DNA from: Balaenoptera acutorostrata
Taxonomy: Eukaryota; Chordata; Mammalia; Artiodactyla; Balaenopteridae
DNA: 64,000 bases
Direction: 5' to 3'
NCBI RefSeq assembly: GCF_949987535.1
Contig: NC_080078.1
Coordinates: 23,642,942-23,706,941 of the forward strand
The position numbers were made by a program, and so were the translations under genes. This document shows positions 38,901 through 50,900 of the stretch, piece after piece (within the stretch, counting starts at the first letter, position 1; the number at the start of each line of letters is the position of its first letter). A model generated the notes under the pieces. That model was not told where the DNA came from and did not search any database. It saw nothing but the letters and a program-made list of their open reading frames with translations.

Positions 38901-41900
38901 CGCCCTGAGTTAAAACCAGAAGCCCCTCCAGCACAGCAGAGGAGCAGATGCAACAACAAACGCCCACAGCCCGAAACAGAGGCTGGCCCCTAACGAGAAG
39001 AGTCTGCGACTGAAGCTGGAGAGTGGGGTAGTGCCTTCTCTTCCTTCTTCAAAAGAAAAAACCACTGTATGGAGAGACACTGATATCAGGGTTTACTACA
39101 TAAAGTTACCTCTGCTCCAGGAGCTTCCCTCCCAGGACCCCGAACTCACACCCGTACCACATTCACCTAAGCAAAGTTATTAAGCGCCAACTGTGAACCG
39201 GCACTCTCCCGGGCACTGTGGGCATGCATGGGAAAACAGAGGGGGCAAGAGTTGACAACATAAGTGTGGTGATGAGCCCAACGTGATCACACGAATTAGT
39301 ACCTATCTGCTGGGAGCCTGTCGTATGTTCTGCTCTAAGGGGGACACGAAGCAGCTGACCTTGTCTTGATACAGGGGCTCTGGTAGATAAACCTCCCAGG
39401 AAGAGTCAGAAGCTGCAGGGTCTTCTGTCTTGGCCTACAGACAGTAGTAAATGGCACTATTCATGGAAACCAGAGGAACTCCTAGGCCCTGTCTTAAGGT
39501 AATTAACAGTCTCAGTCCTCAAGCACTCCTATGGGGAAGGTAAAATTATTTCCACGCCCAGATGATGAACAAAGCTCAAAAGCTGAGTGGCCAGGTGAGA
39601 GTAGCCCAGGGATGGTAAAAGACTGAGCTGAGCAGAGTTCAAAGGCCATCACCAGCACTGAGCAACACAATCAGATTTGTGTTGTTTAAAAGAAACACAA
39701 GTCTACAAATGACAGATATGATTAGGGGTTTATATCCAGAATACACAAAGAAATGCTACAACGATGAAAAAAACAAGTAGCCTGACTAAAGGTTACCCTG
39801 AATAGACATTTCTCCAAAGAAAATACACAAATGGACATCAAGCATATGAAAAGATGCTCAACATCATTCATCATGAGAGAAATGCAAATCAAAACCACCA
39901 CGAGAGGGTCTTCCCTGGTGGCGCAGTGGTTAAGAATCCGCCTGCCAATGCAGGGGACACAGGTTCCAGCCCCGGTCTGGGAAGATCCCACAGGCCACGG
40001 AGAAACTAAACCCATGCGCCACAACTACTGAGCTCTCGTGCCACAAGTACTGAAGCCCACACACCTAGAGCCCGTGCTCCGCAACAAGAGAAGCCACCGC
40101 AATGAGAAGCCCGCGCACCGCCAACGAAGAGTAGCCCCCCTCGCTCACCGCAACTAGAGAAAGCCTGCGTGCAGCAACAAAGACTCAACGCAGCCAAAAA
40201 TAAATAAATAAAATAAATAAATTTATTAAAAAAGAAAAACCACCATGAGATATCATCTCACACCCATGAGAATGGCCACTATGAAAAAAAAAGTAAATAA
40301 CAAGTACTGGCAAAGATGTAAAGAAACTGGAATCTCTGTGTACTGCTGGTGGGAATCTAAACTGGTGCAGTTGCTGTGGAAAATAGCTTGGTTGTTCCTC
40401 AAGTTAAACACAGAATTACCATCTGCCAGCAATTCCACTTCTAGGTGTATACCGCAAAGAAATGAAAGCAGGGACTCAAACAGATACTTGTACACGAATG
40501 CTCACAGAAGCATTATTCACAAGAGCCAAAAGGTGGAAACAACCCAAGTGTCCATCAAAGAACAGATAAGCAAAACATGGTACGTACATACAAAGGAGTA
40601 TTACTCAGCCTTAAAAAGGAAGGAAATTCTGACATGTGCTATAAATATGAACGAACCTTGAAAACGTTATGCTAAATGAAATAGGTCAGACAAAAGGACA
40701 AACACTGTCTAACTCCACTGGTATGAGGTAGTCAGAGTGGTCAAATTCAGAGAGATAAAGTAGAATGGGAAGGCGGGAACAGAGGTATTATTTAACGGGT
40801 ACAGAGTTTCATTATCTTTGGGATGATGAAAAAGTTCTGGAAATGGATGGTGGTGACGGTTGCACAGCATTGTGAATGTACTTAAAGCCACTGAACTGTA
40901 CACTCAGAAATGGTTACAATGGTAAATTTTATGTTTTGTAAACTTAATCACAATACAAAAATAAGAAACTGAGCTGAGCCTACCCTTGACCTCACCCCCT
41001 AGAGCACAGGCAGGCCTGGACTCCCCAGGTCTGGTGTCTTCCTCCTGGCTCTATAGGCACTGCCTTCCGGTGAAGACATTAAGTCCATTATCAAACAAAG
41101 TGAAGAGCCTCTCTCGGCGGAAATTAAAATTCTGCTCAGAACAACTTGGAAGACCATTTATTTATTCTATTTATGTGTTTGTTACCAAGTGGTCCTGAGA
41201 AAAGTGCCTAGTATTATGGCTCATTAAAGAGGGACCCACTTTGTGCCGGGTGCCCTGCTCCTCCAGCCACCCTGCTCCGTTCCCATTCCAAAGGAGGGAG
41301 CTAAAAGAAACAGTTATTTAAGGGTTGAGGCAGGAAATGTTCCAAAGCAGATTTTTATTTCTATCCTCAGAAGACTTGCCCCATATATAAAATCTTGTCT
41401 GGGAGACTTTTCAATTTTGTCTTAGTAATTAGAACTCAAATCCTACTGTGTATGAAAACAGTTTTTCCTCATAGTTTAGAGTTTAGAATAATCATGCCAA
41501 TATCATATAACATTTTTTAAAAATTAAAGTTGGTTTATAACATTATATGTTTCACGTGTACATTATATTTCTATTTCTATATACCCTACAGCACATAACA
41601 CTTTACTTGTGGCTATTAAAAGTCACAGAAGACAATTACAGATAAAATGGGTTACACTGTTTTTTTTAAAAAAGACTTCTAGAAAAAGGAGAAATCAGAT
41701 TCCAATTCATAAAGACCATTATCCTTGTTCCACTGGGGGAAGGAAAAAGCATGTATCAATCTATGCACTGGCTTCCCCATGCTATGCATTCCTCCCTCTG
41801 AATCTTCTGAGGTTTCAAGGAACGGCTAGATTTCTTTGCCATATTCCATCTTAAAAAAAAAATTAAAACAAACAAAAAACCCCACTCAAGCCTGGCTGAC

Positions 41901-44900
41901 CTCACCCCAGAGTTCGTTCTGTTTAAGATCCTTTTTCTTGGGGTGCTGACTGCTCTGCAGAGAGGCGTCCTGCGGCGGTTCTCCGCACAGTGATCAACAC
42001 GGCCTTCAGTGCTTCTGGGCGCTGGGTGGGAGACAAACAGCCACAGTAAGAGGGGCTGGGCTACTCTTGGAGACGGTGTTTTCCAAAATTGCTTGAGCAT
42101 AAGAATCATCAAGATCCTTGTGAAAACACAGGTTCCCAGGCCCCCAAACATTGCTGATGGGAATGGAACATGGCAAAGCCACTCGCAAAATAATTTGGCA
42201 GTTCCTCCAATTCTACATGGATGCGGCATGTACGCGTGCATACAGGCGACAATGTGGATGACCCTTGAAATCACTCTGCTAAATGAGTGGAGCCAGTCAT
42301 AAAAGATCTGCACTGTAAGATTCCATTTACATGAAATGACTGGAATGGGCAAATCCATCAAAACAAAAAGGAGACTGGTGGCCGTGGGAAGCTTGTGGGA
42401 GGGGGAACGGGGAGTGACTGCTTAATGGATTCGGGGTTTTCTTTTGGGGAGGTGGAAATATTCTGTAATTAGTGACGATGATCACACAACTCTGAATATA
42501 CTAAAAACCACTGAGCTGTACACTTTAAAAGGATGGATTTTATGATACATGAATCATGTCTCAATAAAGCTGTTATTTAAAAAATATATATGGGTTCCCA
42601 GGCCCCACCTTAAATGTATTCAACCAGACTATCCACGATAGAGACTCGGAAATCTAACTTTAAAAAAATATTTATCTTTGAATAGGTAACAGAGTCACAT
42701 GATTTAAAATTCCAAAGGTAACACTCCTCGCTCCGGTCCCTGGCATCCAGTTTCCCTTCCCAGAGGCAAAGAGGATTACCTGCTGCTTGGGTATGCTTCT
42801 AAGTGTACAGAAACAAATACATTTTCCCTTTCTTTCCTTCTCTTTCTGCAGAGTTAATATATGGTAGACACCATTTTGCAACTCCTCCCCCACCACTTAA
42901 CAACATGTCTTGGAGATTAATCTATCATGCATATAAAGTACATCTTCATTCTCTTTTCTAGCTACAAAGTGGAATCTGGTCCATTTCCTTTTTTCTTCCA
43001 ATTTTTTTTTTAAGAGGTAAAAGGCACGTTAACATAAAATTTACCATCTTAATCAACTGATCCATTTTTTTTTTTTTTAACAAGCTTCTCCGGTGAATTT
43101 TATGATTCAACAGGTTTGAGAAAAATTGTTCTAAATCCTTCAGCGAAATGCAGAACATGACTTTCCAAGAGCAAATGGCACATTCTGAAAGGTTTAATCT
43201 GGAGACATTCAGCCAGAAAACAACAGAGGTAGTCAGTAATGATGAAATTCAGCCAGGGCAGGCTACCTCATCATTTCACATATACAGTGAGTAAGGGCCA
43301 GGGAGGCTTGTTAGACCATTATCACAGAACTTTAGATAATTTTCTGTCTGAGATTTCAGGTTTTCCTGTTTCCCAATCTGGGCAGGTTCAAAGGGTCTGC
43401 AGAACATGAAAGGAGGATGATATTCTAGAAACCTCAGGACATGAAGAAATCAAACACAGCCAAAACACAAAGCCACTAAAACTACAGAATGGTCACCAAG
43501 ATATATGTCACTAGCAAACCCTGGGAGAAGCTGAAAATAAGGGCTCAGTTGAAGGTACTAAGTAAACTAGGTATGTTGGGATTATCTGGATTACCTATGC
43601 TGCCTAGCTACTGTAAACAACTGGGCCAATGGTTCTCCTTAGATGAAGGTATTTTGTATCAACTCAGCTCGATTGGAGAAAAACTGAAAACAACCCGACC
43701 ATAAGAGACTAGTTAAAGAAATTATTGTACTGCCACACCATAGAAATGATATAGCTAATAAAGAAAATAAGGTACGTTGATATGTTTTGATGTATAATAC
43801 AGATATCTATGAGATATTAAGTACAAAATGTTATACAACTGCATACATTATGATCCTATTTTTACAAGAAAAAAATATATATATATATCTAGGTAGATGC
43901 ATAAAGAAAGGGAGGCAAGATAATGCCAAACTATTAAGTGGAGAGGCCAAGATAAGCAAAAAAAGCAAATTGAAAAACACTAGGGAAGACACATTCCCGT
44001 TTCTGAGGTGGGGGGAGTGCGTATTTATGTAAGAATATAGACAGATGGGTAGGAGAGAAGAGCAGAGGAAAGAGGCAGACAGCATATGAGAATGAAAGTG
44101 TATTTTTTAACGTATATATAGAAGAAAAAAAATCAAGAGAAATATACTAACTGTGAACAGTGGATATTTTTTAGAGGTGAGGAGACAGGGTGGATTATTG
44201 GTGACTTTATTTGGAGGCTTTTTATTTTCTTTAAGATCTACAATTCTGTATTGTTAGAATTTTTTTCAAATGCGCCTGAAATATTAAAATAAAAATCATT
44301 AAGATTTAAATGCGCTCCATACATGATAAAACTCAGATTTAACTGTGATCTCTGAGAGTAAGTTCATCCTTCTGTGTCCTTGGTATTTGTTGATATAGAA
44401 GGCGATTCAGTACATGAATCATAAGAGACGGTCAAGAAGTGATAACCCAGACCACCTTCAGAGGTAGCGTTTTATTTTTTAAATAACGCATTAGGTCAGC
44501 GCTGATGGAAATCTTTACTACTTGTCAGAGTCATAAACTCCCAGGCTAAACAAGACCTCACAGTAATCCACTCCACCCCATTCCCAGACCTTCAGCCATC
44601 ATACACCCTCCTGGACAACTCAGAAGGACAACTGTCCTAATCCAGGGAACTCCAGGAAAGGAAACATCACATTTCTTAAAACAAAATGTCGGGGCTTCCC
44701 TGGTGGCGCAGTGGCTGAGAGTCTGCCTGCCAATGCAGGGGACACGGGTTCGAGTCCCGGTCTGGGAAGATCCCATATGCCGCGGAGCAACTAGGCCCGT
44801 GAGCCGCAATTACTGAGCCTGCGCGTCTGGAGCCTGTGCTCCGCAACAAGAGAGGCCTCGATAATGAGAGGCCCGCGCACCGCGATGAGGAGTGGCCCCC

Positions 44901-47900
44901 GCTTGCCGCAACTAGAGAAAGCCCTCGCACAGAAACAAAGACCCAACACACCCATAAATAATAAATAAATAAATTTAAAAAAAAAAAAAAAAAAACAAAA
45001 TGTCATGAGTGGTTGAAAGACTCCCGTCCCTTGAATATACCTTATTAAAGCAGGGTTCAGGCTACAAGTACTATTCACTCTCTCAAGTTCTATCAACCCC
45101 ATTGCTAAACATCTTCACCAGTTTTCAACATTTTCCATTAGGTTTGGATTCTATATCTATATAGTGGAAACTACTGTATAAAATGCAACATCAGGGCATA
45201 GCCTACTCTCTCAAACTTTGTGTTGTGGACTAAATGTTTACCCCCCACCAATTCATAGGTTAAAATCCTAAACCCCAATGTGATGGTATTAGGAGGTGGG
45301 GACTTTGGGAGGTGATTAGGTCATGAGGGTATAGCCCTCTTGAATAGATTAGTGCCCTTATAAAAGGGACCCCAGAGAGCTCCTTATCCCTTCTGCCATG
45401 GGAGGACATAGCGAGAAGACAGTCTGTGAACTAGAAGTCCTCACCAGACACTGAATCCGCCAGTAGCTTGATCTTGGACTTCCAGCCTTTAGAACTGTGA
45501 GCAACAAATGTCTGTTGATTAAGCCACCCAGTCTATGGTATTTTTGTTATAGCAGCCCAAAGAGACTAAGGCAGTCTGCCATGAAGATGTGCTGTCACCA
45601 AGTGATAGGGGTGTCTTTGGGTAAAGCCTCATAGTCTAAATGGCCAAGTTATTATCCATAAGCAAGTTATTCATAGAGACTCAATACTCTTTATTACTAA
45701 AACTGTGTTTTTGTAACAGAGCCTGTTATTATAGGAATTAAGTTTGAGGATTTAAGGACCACTATTTTGGTGATTTGTGTATAAAGCAAGATTTAAAGAA
45801 ATATGAATGCCTAGGGACAATTAAATACCTCATTCATTAAGCTGTCATTGATAACAATTAAGCATTAATCTAACCTTGATTCTGCCACCTGATTTATGCA
45901 GAATGTCGACACTTAATGTGGAAAGTCCACTCAGACATACAGACGACTTCTCAGTTTCAGCAGCACCATAAGAGGTGCCTGTACGCTCTCCCTCTTTTAT
46001 CTCTGATCAGCAAGGCCTCTCTCTGAGCCAGGCATGCTCAGCCCACGTGTCACCTGACTCACATCTCTGGGATACTGCAGGGATGACACACCTTCCTGCC
46101 GTCCCTGCAGTAGCTCACAGGAGGTTGTGAAGTTCTTCTGTGGATATTAAGCTTAGATTTCCCTAAGCAGAAAGGATTAGGCATTCCTTATCTTAATTCT
46201 GATTGCCTCCTAAATAAGTTTATCTAATGTTCAATCTATAATAACTGGTCTGTAGCAACCACACACACGGAGGGTTAGAAATAAAACACTGGATTATCGT
46301 TTAGAGGAACTAACCTAACTATAGAGAAGCACAGTGGTGGAGAGAGCACTTGAAGTCACTTATTAGCTAGATGCTCCTGGGCAAGTCATGTCACACCTGT
46401 GAGCTTCAGTTTCCTCCTCTGTAACAAGAAGATCAGCCACCCAGCAAATAATATGTACTGAATAAAACTAAACTAAACTGCTTTGCTGGGAATTCAGTTC
46501 TCTCAACAATTAGTCTCCAAACTACCTTCCTAACTTGATCTCCCACTCATTCCTTCCAGATGCACCATTTTTCCAGCCTCTAGGCCTTTGCTCTTGCCAT
46601 TGCTTACGCTAGAATGCCCTCTGCCTCACTTCAGCATATATAGATCCCCTTTACCTTCCATGCTTTTCAATTCTACCTCTTTTAAGAAGCTTTTTTTTTC
46701 TTCCTCTTCCAAGCCAAGGGTCATTTCTCTCTTCTCTAAAACTCCCTAGTACATTTTATGAACATCTTGCATGACATTTATCATGTGCTGCTTTGAATCA
46801 CTGTAAACACATCCGCTCCCCCTTGCTAGCAGGAAGTCCCTGTAAGTGCATTCCTGTTTCGGCACAATGCTCGGCACAGTGGCTTGCATGTAAAAAATGG
46901 CCAAGAATTGCTGGCAGGAGGAAGCAAATCGTAGGCGTTTACAACCATAAGGAGTTCAGTGAACTTAGGGGGGAGACTCACCCCTGCTCCTTTCCTGTGG
47001 GTTCTCCATCCCTGCCCTTACCTCCCCTAAGGTGGATGGATCATGCGTGTTCAGACATGAATGTGGGCAACAAGCTTCATGCCATCTGCCCACCTGTGAA
47101 CTGTTACAGCAAAATTAACCTATTGGGTTGGCCAAAAGGTTCATTTGGTTTTTTCCATAAGGTGGCTCTAGTAGCGCTTACTTGTCTTTAACTTCATTTG
47201 AAACAATTTTTTAAGATTGTATTGTGACAGCTGTCATATCAGCTTGCGTTTTAAAAAAACCTTATCAAAACTGGTGAATTTTTATGTAGCTATTTTAATA
47301 TTGAAGATGGAAGAAAAAAAGCAACATTTTTGGCATATTATGCTTTATTATTTCAAGAAAGGTAAAAACACAACTGCAACGCAAAAAAAGATTTGTGCAG
47401 TGTATGGAGAAGGTGCTGTGACTGATCCAACATGTCAAAAGTGGTTTGCAAAGTTTCGTACTGGAGATTTCTCGCTGGACGATGCTCCACGGTCAGGTAG
47501 ACCAGGTGAAGTTGATAGCGATCAAATCGAGACATGAATTGAGAACAATCAACGTTATACCACACGGGAGATAGCCGACATACTCAAAATATCCAAATCA
47601 AGCACTAAAAGTCATTTGCACCAACCTGATTATGTGAATCGCTTTTTTTGATATTTGGCTTCCACATAAGTTAAGCGAAAAAAACCTTAACCGTATTTCC
47701 GCATGCGATTCTCTACTTAAATGTTACAAAAACATTCCGTTTTTAAAACAAATTGTGATGGGCGATGAAAAGTGGATACTGTACAATAATGTGGAATGGA
47801 AGAGATCGTGGGGCAAGTGAAATGAACCATCACCAAGCACACCAAAGGCCGGTCTTCATCCAAAGAAGGTGATGTTGTTTATACGGTGGGATTAGACGGG

Positions 47901-50900
47901 AGTCCTCTATTATGAGCTCCTTCTGGAAAACCAAATGATTAATTCCAACAAGTACTGCTCCCAATTAGACCAACTGAAAGCAGCACACGATGAAAAGCAT
48001 CCGGAATTAGTCAACAGAAAACGCAAAATCTTCCATCAGGATAACGTAAGACCGCGTGTTTCTTTGATGACCAGGCAAAAACTGTTACAGCTTGGCTGGG
48101 AAGTTCTGATTCATTCACCATATTCACCAGACATTGCACCTTTGGATTTCCATTTATTTCGGTCTTTACAAAATTCTCTTAATGGAAAAAATTTCAATTC
48201 CCTGGAAGACTGTAAAAGGCACCTGGAAGAGTTCTTTGCTCAAAAAGATAATAAGTTTTGAGAAGATGGAATTATGAAGTTGCCTGAAGGATGGCAGAAG
48301 GTAGTGAAACAAAACGGTGAATACATTGCTCAATAAAGTTCTTGGTAAAAATGAAAAATGTGTCTTTTACTTAAAAAACTGAAGGAACTGTTTGGCCAAT
48401 CCAATACTTTGTCCATAATCACCAGAGAGGCCTCAAGGTTTGAGAAAAGTCACATCAATCACATTCTTCAGAAGATGGTTTGTCAACAGAACAAGTAAAT
48501 ATGACCTTAAGCATAAACCCCAAAGACTTGGTAAGTGGATAGAGACCATTTTTCTCCATCACAAGCTACTCCTTACTCTCCAAAAGGAGGAAATACATAA
48601 TTATTTTTCTCCTCCATTCTACTGCCCTGGCCACCTCCATCAGCAGTAACAGTTCACGGCAGCCAGTGGGCTTCATAATAGCAGGCTTTAGCCTTTCTTC
48701 TGGGCGCCCCCATGTTCCTCACAAATCAAACCAGCACAACAGCTCCAGGTAACGTGTCTATGAGCCTCGGCATATGTTTGAACCTACCTTGTTTCCTTTT
48801 TTCTATAAATAGGAAAATCAATTATTTAAAACCTACCAAGAGGACTTTGATGAGACTCTTCTGAACACTTAGGTTGCTTAGGAGTTAGGTCCCTACCATG
48901 AAAGGTTTGGTACCATTTTACATTCATCAATATTATAAAGAGTTGTCAACCACTATTATCATGTGGTACCATTCATTCCTTAAACATTTACTGAGCACCC
49001 ACGCGTCAGGCAATGTGCCAGGAGACAGGCACAGCACAGTGACTAAGACAGATGAGACCTCATGGAGCTGACACTCTTCAGGGGAGAGAAGCAGACAATT
49101 CTTTACGCATTTACTTGTTAAACAACAATGGTGATAAGTACAATGAAGGAAAAGTGCACAGTGTGAGGATAATACGTCTTACAGGAGAACCTGACCTAAC
49201 TTTTGTTTGGGGCTTTTCCTTAAGACATGGCTTGGGAGCACAGCTCTCCAAGATGAAGATGCAAAAAATAAGTAAAAGAAAGTACATTTTTAAAGGGGGG
49301 GAACCAAGGGTGGAAAGCGGTGGGGGGTAGTGGTGGTGTGATGAATTGGGAGACTGGGATTGACATGTATACACTGATGTGTATAAAATGGATGACTAAT
49401 AAGAACCTGCTGTATACAATAATTTAATTTAATTTAATTTTAAAAAAGGGGGGGGGGGAAATAGGTAGAATCTAAAAAACAAAACAAATGAACAAACATA
49501 AAAGAGAAACAGTTTGAGTCAAACATAAAAGAGAAACAGGTGGTTGCCAGAGAGGAAGAGGGAGGGGGAAGGAGAGAAATAGGTGAGGGAGATTAAGAGG
49601 TACAACCTCCCAGAGGCAAAGTAAATGAGTCACGGGTATGAAATACACAGTGTAGGGAATACAGTCAATAACGATGTAATATCTTTATATGGTGTCATAT
49701 CATAACTAGACTTATGACGGTGATCATTTTGTAATGTAGAGAAATGTCAAATCACTACATTGTGTTACAGGTCAATTATACTTCAAAAAAACGAAACAAA
49801 CTCCTAGAAAAATAGGTCAGATTTGTGGTTACCAGAGGTGAGGGACAGGGGGGGAGGAATTGGATGAAGGCAGTAAAAAGGAATAAACTTCCACTTATAA
49901 GATAACTAAGTACCAGGGATGTAATGTACAACATGATAAATATAATGAACACTGCTGTATGTTATATATGAAAGTTAAGAGAGTAAATCCTAAGAGTTCT
50001 CATCACAAGGAAAAGGTACTTCTTAAAATTTCTTTAACTTTGTACCTATATGAGATGATGGACATTCACTAAACTTAACTGTGGTCATCAGTTCATGCTG
50101 TATGTAAGTCAAATCATTATGCTGTACACCTTAAACTTATACAGCACTGTATGTCATATCTCAATAAAACTGGAAGAAGAAAAATTTTTCAAATAAAAGG
50201 AGGGGAAAAGAATTCTGTAGGAGGGAAAAGCACTATTATTAATGATAAGAACAAAAACCGTTCTTTTTACCACTATTTTGCTTTAATTGTTCTCACTATT
50301 GTTTCATCTTCAGAGGAACTGCAGATCTGTTTTTTTCAGGATAATTCAGCAGGTTTATCTTGAACTGAAGATCAGCTTTCCTGCAGATTTTCCAAGGTTC
50401 TGAGTATGAGAACTGGCTTTCAGAACTCTGAGACTGCAGAGCTGCATTGTCTACAGTTAGCTCCTGAACTCCAAGGCATACTTTCATCTTTTGAGAGACG
50501 GTTATACTAAGTTAATATTTACTGAGTCGCTACTGTGCGCCAGTGGGCCGAGTGCTCCAAGTATGTTATCTAATTTAATCCACCACAGACAGGAACCACT
50601 GCCATCATCTCCACTTTACAGATGGAAAAACTGAGGCACCATATGGCCAATTTGTCCAAGGGCATCCAACTCACAAGTAGCAGAATCAGGACTGGGACCA
50701 CTGCATTCAGAAGACGTGAAACTCACCATTCATTACGGCCTTATGCCTAACACATCATGCAATCTCACACGTCCATGCCTTTGCTCAGGCCATCTCCTCT
50801 ACCTGGAAGGCCAACTATTCCTTCTCCCCTTCCCCATAGCCCTTCCCTGATAAACAAATGCTCTTCTTTCAAGACCCAACTTTAACATTACTTCCGTTGT

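Noticed and set aside
39622..40979. ACTGAGCTGAGC direct repeat at 39622-39633 and 40968-40979, as a target duplication of the L1
   Set aside because: The right copy touches the L1 tail, but recognisable L1 sequence starts about 70 nt after the left copy, and the gap resembles another old repeat. It may be real if the L1 has a rearranged 5' end; I could not decide.
41756..42361. A 201-codon open frame on the - strand
   Set aside because: It crosses the junction between unique sequence, a MER5-like hAT and the antisense strand of an L1 insertion, so it cannot be one ancestral gene.
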